Source of the DNA: Balneolaceae bacterium
Lineage (GTDB): Bacteria > Bacteroidota > Rhodothermia > Balneolales > Balneolaceae
DNA: 64,000 nt
Reading direction: 5' to 3'
NCBI GenBank assembly: GCA_007693745.1
Contig: REDA01000045.1
Location: 21,086 to 85,085, forward strand
This document shows positions 36,033 through 44,232 of this stretch, piece by piece. Under the pieces are notes generated by a model. That model saw only the letters and a list, made by a program, of their open reading frames with translations, was not told the origin of the DNA and ran no database searches. How positions within the stretch are numbered: position 1 is the stretch's first letter; the number at the start of each line of letters is the position of its first letter. Made by a program: the position numbers and the translations under genes.

Positions 36033-36069
36033 GAAAGTCCGGCTGCAAGGTGCAGCCGGACTTTTTTTG
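36033..36069 (+). terminator. Rho-independent terminator after ahcY
   Basis: AGTCCGGCTGCA (36036-36047) pairs perfectly with TGCAGCCGGACT (36051-36062) across a 3-nt loop, followed by seven T. Confidence 0.95.
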
Positions 36070-36114
36070 TTTCTGCTGCAGAGGTGGATATTCCACAAAC
36101 CAATGCGAACAAAC

Positions 36115-36148
36115 CAAAAAAAAACCCGGCATGACCGGGTTTTTTTAT
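36115..36148. terminator. Bidirectional terminator between ahcY and yceI-like gene
   Basis: AACCCGG (36123-36129) and CCGGGTT (36135-36141) form a short stem flanked by an A run on the left and a T run on the right, so it works in both directions. It ends the minus-strand YceI gene 31 bp after its stop and backs up the ahcY terminator. Confidence 0.88.
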
Positions 36149-36178
36149 CATCAGTTAATAATGCGGTGTTCCGGGATA

Positions 36179-36712
36179 TTACTGCTTCGTGAACTGCACG
36201 TTGAGAAGAAGGCGGACTTCATCCGAAACTACCAGATTCCCTGCTTCCGTAACGGCGCTCCACTGCAGGCCAAACTCCTTCCGGTTGATTGCGCCTTCAG
36301 CTTCAAAGCCCGCCTTGGTCTGTCCGTAGGGATCGACAACCGTTCCGCCATAAACTACATCCAGAGAGACGGTTTTGGTAATGTTACGGATCGTCAGGTC
36401 TCCGGTCAGAGTATAGCTGCTGTCACTGTTCTTAACAAAATCGGAAGATACAAAACTCATCTTCGGGAATGCTTCTGCGTTGAAAAAATCGTCTGATTTC
36501 AGGTGCGTATCGCGGTCTGGATTGTTGGTGTCTATACTGTCGATATCTGCGTCGAAACGAACAGAAGCTCCTGTGAAATCTTCATTTTCAGTCTCCATGG
36601 ATCCGGAAAACGAGTTAAATGTTCCCGTAACAGTAGAGATAACAAGGTGCTTTACCTTGAAGTTGATTTCGGAGTGGGTGGGGTCAATGACCCATTTTGT
36701 TACTGTGCTCAT
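36179..36712 (-). CDS. YceI family protein
   Basis: This is a lipocalin-like protein of the YceI family, known to bind isoprenoid-type lipids. The 177 residues show the typical opening WVIDPTHSEINFKVKHLVIS with TGTFNSFSGSME, the ITKTVSLDVVYGG strand and the late EFGLQWSA segment. No signal peptide is visible at the ATG at 36712, unlike many periplasmic homologues, so it may be cytoplasmic. The true ligand is unknown. Confidence 0.93.
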   Translation of the reverse strand: MSTVTKWVIDPTHSEINFKVKHLVISTVTGTFNSFSGSMETENEDFTGASVRFDADIDSIDTNNPDRDTHLKSDDFFNAEAFPKMSFVSSDFVKNSDSSYTLTGDLTIRNITKTVSLDVVYGGTVVDPYGQTKAGFEAEGAINRKEFGLQWSAVTEAGNLVVSDEVRLLLNVQFTKQ

Positions 36713-36859
36713 TGTAAGTAGTTTAGAGTTCTTAATTAAATGTTTTAATATTAAACAATATAAGATGAAGATTCGTTCTGCTCCAATAGAAAAAAATTAT
36801 CGGGGTTATCGGCAAGAAAAAATGCGGACTCTGTGAAATGGGGAAAAGGCTTATGAGTC

Positions 36860-36879
36860 CCGTAGCCATCAGGCTACGG
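36860..36879. repeat. Perfect 8-bp palindromic hairpin
   Basis: CCGTAGCC and GGCTACGG pair perfectly across the loop ATCA. It is followed by GTGAGTCGCGCAGTGGCGCC, itself rich in small dyads. It looks like an extragenic palindrome of REP type, but no second copy is seen in this window. Confidence 0.45.
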
Positions 36880-36946
36880 TAGTGAGTCGCGCAGTGGCGC
36901 CGAAATCATTTGCCATTGCGGTTGAAAAGTCTTTTTATTGAAAGGA

Positions 36947-37088
36947 GGGGGGGCTTTGAAAAACCAGGAGTTCTTCTCAAGATCAAGGCGGAAGGAACTT
37001 TAAAACCGCAGCCTGTTTGCCAACCGTGAAGATGTTAACGTTGCGACAGCGAAGATAGTTGGCAAAAGAACAGTTTTTCAAATCCCCC
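36947..37088 (-). repeat. ~140-bp dispersed repeat, full copy D
   Basis: This 142-bp copy is in reverse orientation and is the closest to copy B. Read on the minus strand it starts GGGGGATTTGAAAAACTG and ends GGTTTTTCAAAGCCCCCC, so the ends are good inverted repeats. In between lie CTGTTCTTTTGCC, TATCTTCGCTGTCGCAA, ATCTTCACGGTTGGCAAAC, GGCTGCGG and GCCTTGATCTTGAG. Confidence 0.88.
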
Positions 37089-37109
37089 AGGATATTTGTG
37101 AGAAAATTA

Positions 37110-37982
37110 ATGATGATGCAAAAATTATATGTTCTGCTACTGATTGTGGTTGCCGCTGGTTGTATGGCAAAAGAGACTCAAAACGGACTTCTATGGAGCA
37201 GCTGGGAAGAGGCATCAGACTCGGGAACGGCGGTTCTGGAGCTTGCCTATGTGCCGAGTGAGGGGTTTTCCTATGAGGATGAGGATGGAAAAGTAACAGG
37301 GGTTACCATTGAGATATTTCGCGATTTCGTCCGGTATCTGGAGGAATATCACAAGTTGGATGTTCAGTATCAGCTGAAACCGGTGGATCGGTTTTCCGAT
37401 TTTTATCATGCTGTAAGAGAAGGCAGATCGGGTCAGTTTGGTGTGGCCAATGTCACGATAACCGATGCGCGAAAAGAGGAACTTGCGTTTAGTCCGCCTT
37501 ATATGAGTAATATTGCTGTGCTGATCACACACCGCGATGTGGAGGAAATCAGTTCCATCCGGGAGATGCCGGATCTCTTGTCGGATCACAAGGCTCTCGC
37601 ATTTGGGGGTACTCTTCATGAAGTGCGATTGCGCAACATCGTTGAATCCTACCTGCCTGATGTAAACATTGAGTATGCTGAATCAAACCGTGAAATCATC
37701 GAAAGAGCAGGTGAGATGCCCGGTTACTTCGCCTATGTGGATCTGTACAATTACTGGAGAGCTGCAGAGGCAGGAACTGCTGTCCGGAGACATGGGCTGT
37801 TTGATGAATCTTCAGAGCAATTTGGGATGATCATGCCGCATGGAAGCGACTGGGCGGATGTGTTGAATCAATTCTTTGAAAGCGATGGCGGCTATCTGAA
37901 TTCGGATCGGTACCGGTTGTTGATGGAAACCCATCTTGGCCGGCAGCTGGCGGATCTTCTGATATCACAGCATCAGCCATAA
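37110..37982 (+). CDS. Solute-binding (SBP_bac_3-like) lipoprotein
   Basis: This periplasmic binding protein resembles the extracellular solute-binding family 3 (polar amino acid type). A lipoprotein signal ends in VVAAGC. The mature part has SYEDEDGKVTGVTIEIFRDF, the QFGVANVTITDARKEELAFS stretch and SPPYMSNIAVLI, typical of SBP_bac_3. The start is placed at one of three consecutive ATG codons (37110, 37113, 37116). The open frame extends back to 37059, but those residues come from repeat D and precede the signal peptide. No ABC-transporter genes are adjacent, so it may be a sensor or an orphan. Confidence 0.82.
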   Translation: MMMQKLYVLLLIVVAAGCMAKETQNGLLWSSWEEASDSGTAVLELAYVPSEGFSYEDEDGKVTGVTIEIFRDFVRYLEEYHKLDVQYQLKPVDRFSDFYHAVREGRSGQFGVANVTITDARKEELAFSPPYMSNIAVLITHRDVEEISSIREMPDLLSDHKALAFGGTLHEVRLRNIVESYLPDVNIEYAESNREIIERAGEMPGYFAYVDLYNYWRAAEAGTAVRRHGLFDESSEQFGMIMPHGSDWADVLNQFFESDGGYLNSDRYRLLMETHLGRQLADLLISQHQP

Positions 37983-38014
37983 AAAAAGTGAAGAGTGCGC
38001 GGGGCACTCTTCAC
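37981..38014 (-). terminator. Rho-independent terminator of the DUF1080 gene
   Basis: GTGAAGAGTGC (37988-37998) pairs perfectly with GCACTCTTCAC (38004-38014); the A run on the left gives a U run for minus-strand transcripts. It lies 12 bp after the stop of the DUF1080 gene. Confidence 0.92.
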
Positions 38015-38025
38015 GGACCTGAATA

Positions 38026-38778
38026 TCAGAGTTCACGGATGTAGATATTGCGGAATTGAACGAGGGATGGGGAACTGGCCCACTCGCCATCCACTTTATG
38101 GCCATGGTGCTGCAGTGCGATGGGTCCCCGCTCGTTTACGCCGGGCAGCTGAGCATCTTCAATTACGATATGCCCGTTCAGTTCTACAGTAAGCCGGTCA
38201 CCAATGAGGGTAATCTCAAATGAATTCCACTCGCCGATGTGATTATCTGCATGCAGCCGGGGTGTTACAGCCGCTCTTACTTCATCCGGCATGTTTCTGT
38301 CCATACGGTAGCCGTACACTTCACCTGAACCAATTGGCCAGGTCCAGATATTTACCTGGGCTTTGGGCATTCCCCTCAGGAACAGGCCGGAGTCGGAATC
38401 AGGAATAGAAAGTGTGATTTCATTGCCATCTGCATCAAGCTTGTGGGTACCGTCGGGTAAAATCAGAGGGACTCTGTGATTGATAAATGGCGTTTCCTTG
38501 ATCCGCCAATCCACACGCAGCACAAAATCACCGTACTCGTTTTCTGTCCAGAGATCCTTGCTGCCCGTTGCCTGACTCATGGCATCATAGTCGATCACGC
38601 CATCGAGGACTTTCCAGTGGCCGCCATCTCCTTCGGGTACCACCCAGTTGGTAAAGTCTGTTCCGTTAAAGAGCTGCACCCACTCATCATCCGAATCCGT
38701 GGTGGAATAAAAAGTGCCTGCAACGAGCAGAATGGAAGTTGACAATAAAGCGATCAGAAAGATGTGTAAAGATTTCAT
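38026..38778 (-). CDS. DUF1080 domain protein (3-keto-disaccharide hydrolase family)
   Basis: This is a secreted concanavalin-like protein of 250 residues. A signal peptide (MKSLHIFLIALLSTSILLVA) is followed by the DUF1080 opening VQLFNGTDFTNW, then TENEYGDFVLRVDWRIKE, SGLFLRG and the closing IALQHHGHKVDGEWASSPSL. Characterised family members hydrolyse 3-keto-glycosides. It stands alone with its own terminator. Confidence 0.9.
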   Translation of the reverse strand: MKSLHIFLIALLSTSILLVAGTFYSTTDSDDEWVQLFNGTDFTNWVVPEGDGGHWKVLDGVIDYDAMSQATGSKDLWTENEYGDFVLRVDWRIKETPFINHRVPLILPDGTHKLDADGNEITLSIPDSDSGLFLRGMPKAQVNIWTWPIGSGEVYGYRMDRNMPDEVRAAVTPRLHADNHIGEWNSFEITLIGDRLTVELNGHIVIEDAQLPGVNERGPIALQHHGHKVDGEWASSPSLVQFRNIYIREL

Positions 38779-39375
38779 AAGCAGATTAATTTGTATTCAT
38801 TGATGAAACGGATGTGTGCGATACACTCAGTCGAAGTACTCAGTGAACTGTTGAAAAATATCAAAACTCCATAGTAAGAGATAAGAAAAGAGCCAATGAA
38901 AAACAATGCAAAGCGATCGTGAGATGGTTTTTGCCGGAAATGTTATCAGATCTGACAAGATTCACGGACAAAGGTTTGCACCGTTTTGATGCAATGAGCG
39001 AATATCATATCAGAGAGTAGGGAAAACAGTCGTAATATTGCGGATAACTTACCGTGAAAGAGCCATTGAAGAGGAGTTTTCAGAGAATAAAAGGTTGGTA
39101 TTAATGAAGCCGGAAAACGATATTGCATAGATGGTGTTTGCATCGAAAGAGCAGACGGATGGCAAGAGCAGTCTTTTCATATTCCTGCTATTACCCTATC
39201 TCTTCGTTGTCGTAAATGCAACATGCACACGCAGAAATGATTCACTGTGTTTACAATGACTTCAGTCCGGGTCTTGCAGAATACAACCGGTTGTATATAG
39301 CCAGCCTGACATGAGCCGCACAGATGAATCGAAATATTTAATCGGGATACAAATAAAAAAACAGGAGCAATATTT
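38779..39375. other. Gene-free stretch of 597 bp
   Basis: No convincing gene or RNA is visible. It is A/T-rich and lies between a minus-strand and a plus-strand gene, so it should hold two promoters. A block at 39170-39225 (AGTCTTTTCAT, then CTATCTCTTCGTTGTCG) vaguely resembles the start of the dispersed repeat but is too weak to call. The ribosome site AACAGGAGC lies just before 39376. Confidence 0.5.
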
Positions 39376-41352
39376 ATGAAACAGATGATGAATCAGATGG
39401 TGTGGGCCGGGCTTTACAGTGCGCTTGCAGCCTCAATATTCGTTTTGATGTTTACCGGCGTGCAGGCTCAACAGCCCGGACTTTTACCTCAACATAGTGA
39501 GGGTTTTGAAACCGGCGACTGGCGAAATTTCCGTCCGCACTATATCGGGGATTCTTCAGAGTGGATCCGGCCAAACTTTACCATTAACGAAACGGATCCG
39601 ATCTCCGGCAATTATTCGCTGCAGTGGAAAGGGGATGGAGAGGAACATGAATGGCTCAAACTCAGTAATGCGTTTTATACGGGGTTGCCGGTAACGGTAA
39701 GCATCGATATTCGGGTGGAAGCTGTTCATGCAGAGTGGTCGGCGGGACTGAGATTGCTTGAAACATTTGGACGTTATACAGGTGTACGCCTGGCATCCCG
39801 TGAGGATGGGCTTCTGGATCTGTATCTTGAAGATCTGTCCGGGCAGAAAAAAGTTATCGATGCAAAAACAGGGAGTGTTTTACGAGTAACGATCAGCAGA
39901 AGCGGAAACGATGAAGTGAGTGCGGTGATCGAAGAGAAGGAAAGCGGAACAACCATAGCTAAGCTGAATGGTTACAGCAGTGTGGTTCCGGAAGCAATTG
40001 GAATCTATGTGAAAACAGGGCATGAAAGTGATGCGATCATCAATTTTGATAATGTACATGTGGAGGCGGCGCCTTACCGTATGCGATCCGGAAAATGGAC
40101 GCGCTCCCCTCAGTTTGTAATACTGCCACGGCTCCCTGAAATCACACAGGATCAGGGAAATTGGGTGGGAGGTCAGTCTACCATGAAGAAGGGAGACCGA
40201 TACCTGATGTGGTATCGGATGCGCGACAATATTGACCGTGGCCGGGGATACGGATTTGCCGAAAGCAGCGACGGGCTACATTGGAAGAAGTACGAAAATC
40301 CGCCGGTGTTTACATATGATCCTGATCTGTATTCCAGCTCTGAGAAGATCAGTGTGTTGTATGTGGATGGCCTGTACAGAGCCTGGTATGCCGTGAATGC
40401 GCCCCATGCATGGTACACGGCCTACGCTACCAGTGAGGATGGAATCAACTGGGAGAAGCATGGTCTGGTGATTGACGAGGCGAGTACAAAAGATGCGGTA
40501 GTGATCTACACAGGGGGTACCTACTATCTTTATGCAATACGGGATAATGTGAATGTGGGAATTCATACATCACAAGATGGGATAGAGTGGCAGCATCGCA
40601 ATACGATACCCATGGGTGCGCATCGCCATGTTGCCGCCGTTTATGTTGAACGAACCAGTAGATTTCATTTATACATTACCGGTGGATTTGCAGGCGTGAG
40701 TGAAGCCGTTTCAGCAGATGGAGTAAATTTTGGTCCGTTCCGACAGGTAATGGAACCCTCAAAAGCAGGGCTGGATGACTGGCAGGATGCAGGAGTTACT
40801 TACCTCTCATTTTTGACAGATGAGTATGGAAAGATAGATGATGACCGGCAGATGCCTGTCTATTACCAGGCACGGAATACCTGGAATAATAACATTCCGG
40901 GATGGTTGTATCACGGAGGGGAGAGGGTTGTACTTGCAGGACACTATTCCGGGATATTTCCAGGAGTGAAAACGACCATTTTGCCAACGGGTGAGTATGA
41001 ATACCACAGTTTTCCCTTCGGAATACCCCTTGCTGAAGGGCTGGAAATTACAGCATCACAGGAATCGGTACTGATGCTGGATAACTGGAAGAGAGACGGG
41101 AATATAGTTGCAGAAGGCAGTGTTGTGATACAACCGGTCTACTCCGGACACTCCGGCCTGATCAAGACCCAGGTACAATGGGAGATGAAGGAGTTGCTGC
41201 CTGATACGCATTACGGCTTGGAAATCGATGGAGAACAGGTTCTCACGCAGCAATCGGACAGCAATGGCAATCTGTTGCTGACAACAGTTCTCGGAGACGG
41301 TGAAACAGAGGTCCGGTTTACAATTGCCAGAATTCTTCTCACCCGGGAGTGA
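39376..41352 (+). CDS. Secreted five-bladed-propeller-like protein (GH32/43/68-type fold)
   Basis: This is a large secreted protein (658 residues) with a signal peptide (about 1-31, ending VQAQQ). An N-terminal beta-sandwich (about 40-230) resembles a concanavalin-type module (GNYSLQWKGDGEEHEWLKLS). A central domain (about 250-570) has repeated DGxxW motifs (SSDGLHWKKYENPP, SEDGINWEKHG, SQDGIEWQHRN), as in glycoside-hydrolase propellers and sialidase-like folds. A short C-terminal beta domain follows. Catalytic acids cannot be assigned with confidence, so enzyme activity is unproven. It stands alone and ends at a bidirectional terminator. Confidence 0.75.
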   Translation: MKQMMNQMVWAGLYSALAASIFVLMFTGVQAQQPGLLPQHSEGFETGDWRNFRPHYIGDSSEWIRPNFTINETDPISGNYSLQWKGDGEEHEWLKLSNAFYTGLPVTVSIDIRVEAVHAEWSAGLRLLETFGRYTGVRLASREDGLLDLYLEDLSGQKKVIDAKTGSVLRVTISRSGNDEVSAVIEEKESGTTIAKLNGYSSVVPEAIGIYVKTGHESDAIINFDNVHVEAAPYRMRSGKWTRSPQFVILPRLPEITQDQGNWVGGQSTMKKGDRYLMWYRMRDNIDRGRGYGFAESSDGLHWKKYENPPVFTYDPDLYSSSEKISVLYVDGLYRAWYAVNAPHAWYTAYATSEDGINWEKHGLVIDEASTKDAVVIYTGGTYYLYAIRDNVNVGIHTSQDGIEWQHRNTIPMGAHRHVAAVYVERTSRFHLYITGGFAGVSEAVSADGVNFGPFRQVMEPSKAGLDDWQDAGVTYLSFLTDEYGKIDDDRQMPVYYQARNTWNNNIPGWLYHGGERVVLAGHYSGIFPGVKTTILPTGEYEYHSFPFGIPLAEGLEITASQESVLMLDNWKRDGNIVAEGSVVIQPVYSGHSGLIKTQVQWEMKELLPDTHYGLEIDGEQVLTQQSDSNGNLLLTTVLGDGETEVRFTIARILLTRE

Positions 41353-41400
41353 ACTAACTGCTGATTATGGATACTGATCTTCACAATCCGCAATAAAACA

Positions 41401-41436
41401 AAAAAGCTCCGATCTTATTGTGAGATCGGAGCTTTT
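41401..41436. terminator. Bidirectional terminator between propeller gene and tRNA-Arg
   Basis: AAAAGCTCCGATCT (41402-41415) pairs perfectly with AGATCGGAGCTTTT (41423-41436) over a 7-nt loop. It ends the plus-strand propeller gene and, with the stronger U run, the minus-strand tRNA transcript. Confidence 0.93.
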
Positions 41437-41441
41437 GTTCG

Positions 41442-41515
41442 TACACCCGACAAGATTCGAACTTGTAACCGCCTGATTCGTAGTCAGGTACTCTATCCAG
41501 TTGAGCTACGGGTGC
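41442..41515 (-). tRNA. tRNA-Arg(ACG)
   Basis: The minus strand folds as a full tRNA: acceptor GCACCCG/CGGGTGT (first pair G-U), D-arm GCTCAACTGGATAGAGT, anticodon stem CCTGA/TCAGG with loop CTACGAA giving ACG, and T-loop TTCGAAT. The discriminator is A and CCA is not encoded. Confidence 0.96.
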
Positions 41516-41540
41516 ATGTAAATTTCATTCAGTATGTAAA

Positions 41541-41613
41541 TGTGTCCGACAAGATTCGAACTTGTAACCGTCCCGACGCCTCGGGATACTCTATCCGGTT
41601 GAGCTACGGGTGC
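41541..41613 (-). pseudogene. Decayed tRNA-Arg duplicate
   Basis: This 73-nt stretch lies 25 bp from tRNA-Arg(ACG) and keeps its 5' acceptor strand, D-arm and T-arm almost unchanged. The anticodon arm is replaced by TCCCG-AGGCGT-CGGGA, with a 6-nt loop that lacks U33. The 3' acceptor strand (CGGACAC) mispairs at three positions with GCACCCG. It is a tandem duplicate that cannot decode; whether it is still transcribed with its neighbour is unknown. Confidence 0.8.
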
Positions 41614-41720
41614 ATTTTTTACAGACCCAAAAATTAACACATTTTCTTTTCTATTACAACCAAAGCTCTCCGGATCAGGTGAATTCACCTGATGAAAACA
41701 GGCAGCATATCCTGCATGAG

Positions 41721-41951
41721 TCAGCTGTCCAGAAGGTAATCAATACGCTCGATCAGATTTTCATACGCCTCATCCAGCGTGTCTCCGTCGGCAGTGAGTC
41801 GTACTCCCTTTACATCCAGCGCTCCTACCTGAACACTGTTTTCCGCCTTCGCCCTGCCGCCCTCCAGCTGAAATCCGCGATACCCTTCTTCGCGTAAAAG
41901 ATTAACCCTTTCCTGTATGACAGATTCCCGTTCCGAATAGTTAACAGACAT
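41721..41951 (-). CDS. Small acidic hypothetical protein
   Basis: I do not recognise a named family. The 76-residue protein is acidic, has no signal or membrane helix, and looks like a small alpha/beta domain (VGALDVKGVRLTADGDTLDEAY). A strong ribosome site (GGAGGGAAT) sits just before the ATG at 41951, which is the main support. The tRNA-Arg duplicate lies downstream on the same strand. Confidence 0.65.
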   Translation of the reverse strand: MSVNYSERESVIQERVNLLREEGYRGFQLEGGRAKAENSVQVGALDVKGVRLTADGDTLDEAYENLIERIDYLLDS

Positions 41952-42297
41952 ATTCCCTCCGGTTCAGTGTTACGGTTTCCCTTTATTGAAAAATATCAAA
42001 ATCAGCATCAGAAGGCAAAAAAGGGATCCATTCCGTGAAGGAAGAGAACCGCCATATCCCGAAGATGCATGTGAGGAACAGATCCTGAATGCTCAAGAAC
42101 TGCCAGCGGTACTTGAGGAGATCTGTTCTGTCGAATGTTTTTGATGCAGATTTTCGATATTTTTGGTCTGATTAATCAGCGAGAAGTTTGAGATTTAGTG
42201 GATTCCGACGTTCAACTCAACTTATTGATCAAGGTTTCTCGGAGTAGAACGGATCAGGGCCGATGGCTCCCCCGGTTCATCTTGTAAGCAAACGAAA
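41952..42297. other. Gene-free stretch of 346 bp
   Basis: This is the divergent region between the small acidic protein gene and ogt. No RNA fold, repeat copy or clear promoter pair stands out. Confidence 0.5.
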
Positions 42298-42852
42298 ATG
42301 ACCGTTAAATCTGAACCAACTAAGTATACTGTGAAGATCCCCGGGGAGTTTTCTTATTCACTGGCGCCTACTCCCTATGGTGAGGCACTCTTTGTATCCA
42401 CAGAGAAAGGCCTCTGTCAGCTTTCTTTTCTCAGTGAATATGAAAGCCCGGAAGAGATCATCCAAAACCGTTTTCCCGGGGCAGTGCTGCGTCAGGAAGT
42501 CACGGAGAGTCACCGGCTCGCAACAGAGTTATTGCATTGCAGCACAGAGGAGTTTCCGGGGATGAAATTCCCGAAGCTTTATCTGAAGGGCACAGAGTTT
42601 CAGCGCTCGGTCTGGAACCTGTTACTCACACTGGAAAGAGACCGTCTTTATACCTACAGTGAAATCGCCGGGCTTTTGGGTCGCCCGAGAGCTGTACGCG
42701 CAGTGGCATCGGCAGTCGGGGCCAATCCTATCGCCTGGCTCATTCCCTGCCACCTGGTGGTGCGACTCGACGGATCCATCGGGGGATACCGGTGGGGCGT
42801 GGAAAAAAAGAGAGCGATGACCGGGAGTCTTTCTGCCGGATTGTATGGATGA
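42298..42852 (+). CDS. ogt: Methylated-DNA-protein-cysteine methyltransferase
   Basis: This suicide repair protein takes methyl groups from O6-methylguanine onto its own cysteine. The 184 residues contain the C-terminal DNA-binding/methyltransferase domain: GTEFQRSVWNLLLTL, YSEIAGLLGRPRAVRAVASA with the arginine finger, and the active site NPIAWLIPCHLVV with Cys 151. GGYRWGVEKKRAM follows, as in Ada-type enzymes, but no AraC-like domain is present. The usual PCHRV motif reads PCHLV here, an Arg to Leu change next to the active site. Confidence 0.93.
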   Translation: MTVKSEPTKYTVKIPGEFSYSLAPTPYGEALFVSTEKGLCQLSFLSEYESPEEIIQNRFPGAVLRQEVTESHRLATELLHCSTEEFPGMKFPKLYLKGTEFQRSVWNLLLTLERDRLYTYSEIAGLLGRPRAVRAVASAVGANPIAWLIPCHLVVRLDGSIGGYRWGVEKKRAMTGSLSAGLYG

Positions 42853-42916
42853 TTTAGGATGAGCAGTTCTGCACTGATCACCGAACCAAACAGCATTTCT
42901 GCCCGGAAAAAGAGAT

Positions 42917-43156
42917 CTATCCCCGGCTTCTGAAGCGGTATGTCCGACCGGTACGCAGTGCACGATGTTTGGTTATTCGTCCGGAAACCCTTTTTCGCCA
43001 CATCCGGAAACCGGAGGGTTTCAGCTGAGATCTCATCAGGGAAATGACCTCTTTTTCCGGCAGACCAAATTGCTTTTCAATTGCCTCAAATGGGGTGCGG
43101 TCTTCCCAGGCCATTTCGATAATTCTGCTGATAATGTGGGGTTGAAGGGATTTCAT
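42917..43156 (-). CDS. TIGR03643 family (DUF2805) small protein
   Basis: This 79-residue protein has the conserved pattern IIEMAWEDRTPFEAIEKQFG, then LPEKEVISLMRSQLKPSGFR and MWRKRVSGRITKH. It looks like a small helix-turn-helix protein with a very basic tail. Its function is unknown. It stands between ogt (convergent) and the sterol-desaturase-like gene on the same strand, 52 bp from the latter's stop. Confidence 0.9.
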   Translation of the reverse strand: MKSLQPHIISRIIEMAWEDRTPFEAIEKQFGLPEKEVISLMRSQLKPSGFRMWRKRVSGRITKHRALRTGRTYRFRSRG

Positions 43157-43208
43157 GGATGTCTTGCCGAAATAGAGCTCAGGATTTCTGGTTATAAAAA
43201 TGGAACTC

Positions 43209-44054
43209 TCATGTTCGCCGTTCCGACTTTTTTGAATGTTCTTTGGAAAGGGGAGTCTTCATCATCCCTCGAATACTTTGATCTTCATCGCGGCTGAACT
43301 GCTCCAGGCCAAGCTGGATCGTTTCCGGTCTGGGATTGAGCCGAAACGTTTTAGCCATTCGGTCCCAGAATGAAAAGAGAGAGCTGAAGTTGGAGTCGGT
43401 TTCCGGCTGCCAGCTGGAGTGATGCACTCTGTGCATATTGGGTGTAACGATCACGCTTCGCAGGATGCGATCTGCCTTTTCGGGCAGACCGATGTTGGCA
43501 TGATGAAACTGTACCACAGAGAACATCAGAATTTCGTAGAGAACCAGCTCCCAGAAATAGATACCAAACAGAAAGATCAGCGGTATCCTGAAGAGGGATG
43601 AGAAGAAGATTTCCCCGATATGAAACCGGCTGGCAGTGGTAACGTCCATCTTGTTGTCTGAGTGGTGTACACTGTGGAAACGCCAGAAAAAAGGGATCTG
43701 ATGGTTGATCCGGTGCCAGGCGTAGGTCCACAGGTCGAGCAGCAGAATGGCACCGATTGCATGTGCCCAAGCCGGGATTCCGGCCAGATCCTGCAGCCAG
43801 TGCATCAATCCAAACCGAAGCTCATCCGCCCACACGGCGGATGCGAGCCAGAGTCCGGCGAACAGGAGACTCACCATCAGTGCGTTCAGCGCCCCGACGG
43901 TGAGGTTTCTCAGGGCGTGGCGACCTCTTTCCCTGAAGGAACCCGTGTAAAAAGCGTAAAAGGGATGGAGGGATTCCCAGAGAAAGAGCAGTAACAGCAG
44001 TACAAGAAGTGCTGTAATCTGAGTCTGTTGCAGGGCCGAGAGAATAGGTTCCAT
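43209..44054 (-). CDS. Sterol desaturase/fatty acid hydroxylase family membrane protein
   Basis: This is a di-iron membrane enzyme of the fatty-acid hydroxylase superfamily. The start at 44054 (MEPILSALQQ) gives 281 residues; the longer frame from 44120 adds an unlikely leader. Four to five membrane helices are seen. The histidine boxes are HRINH, FHSVHHSD, HHAN and MHRVHHS, enough to bind two irons. Substrates of this family include sterols, carotenoids and lipids; none can be chosen here. Confidence 0.92.
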   Translation of the reverse strand: MEPILSALQQTQITALLVLLLLLFLWESLHPFYAFYTGSFRERGRHALRNLTVGALNALMVSLLFAGLWLASAVWADELRFGLMHWLQDLAGIPAWAHAIGAILLLDLWTYAWHRINHQIPFFWRFHSVHHSDNKMDVTTASRFHIGEIFFSSLFRIPLIFLFGIYFWELVLYEILMFSVVQFHHANIGLPEKADRILRSVIVTPNMHRVHHSSWQPETDSNFSSLFSFWDRMAKTFRLNPRPETIQLGLEQFSRDEDQSIRGMMKTPLSKEHSKKSERRT

Positions 44055-44138
44055 AGAAAATCGGTTGTATGAATATCTGATTGCTTCAAAATAAACAGTT
44101 TTTGTGAGGGATAGATTCACGCTTTATTTATTCCGGCA

Positions 44139-44169
44139 TTGAATGAATAGGTTATTCTGCCTATCTTTG
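44139..44169 (+). promoter_or_regulatory. Bacteroidota-type promoter of tRNA-Arg(TCG)
   Basis: TTG (44139-44141) is followed after 20 nt by TATCTTTG (44162-44169), an exact match to the TTG-N17-23-TAnnTTTG promoter of Bacteroidota. The tRNA starts 63 bp further on, so a short 5' leader is expected. Confidence 0.8.
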
Positions 44170-44232
44170 TTTTCTGTGTTGCACATTTGTGCGGTATCAG
44201 AGAGTGTAGCCGGACACTGAATTATTTCACAT

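Larger units (their letters stand above)
36713..37109. other. Gene-free stretch of 397 bp
   Basis: It contains the yceI promoter area, a perfect palindromic hairpin (36860-36879) and copy D of the dispersed repeat (36947-37088). The reading frame that runs from 37059 into the next gene starts inside the repeat and is not thought to be used. Confidence 0.6.

Noticed and set aside
38946..39143. A 65-residue minus-strand frame in the 597-bp gene-free stretch
   Set aside because: No ribosome site, no domain and atypical composition; such short frames are expected by chance.
39170..39225. A seventh copy of the dispersed repeat
   Set aside because: Only a short TATCTCTTCGTTGTCG block is similar; the later conserved blocks and terminal repeats are missing.
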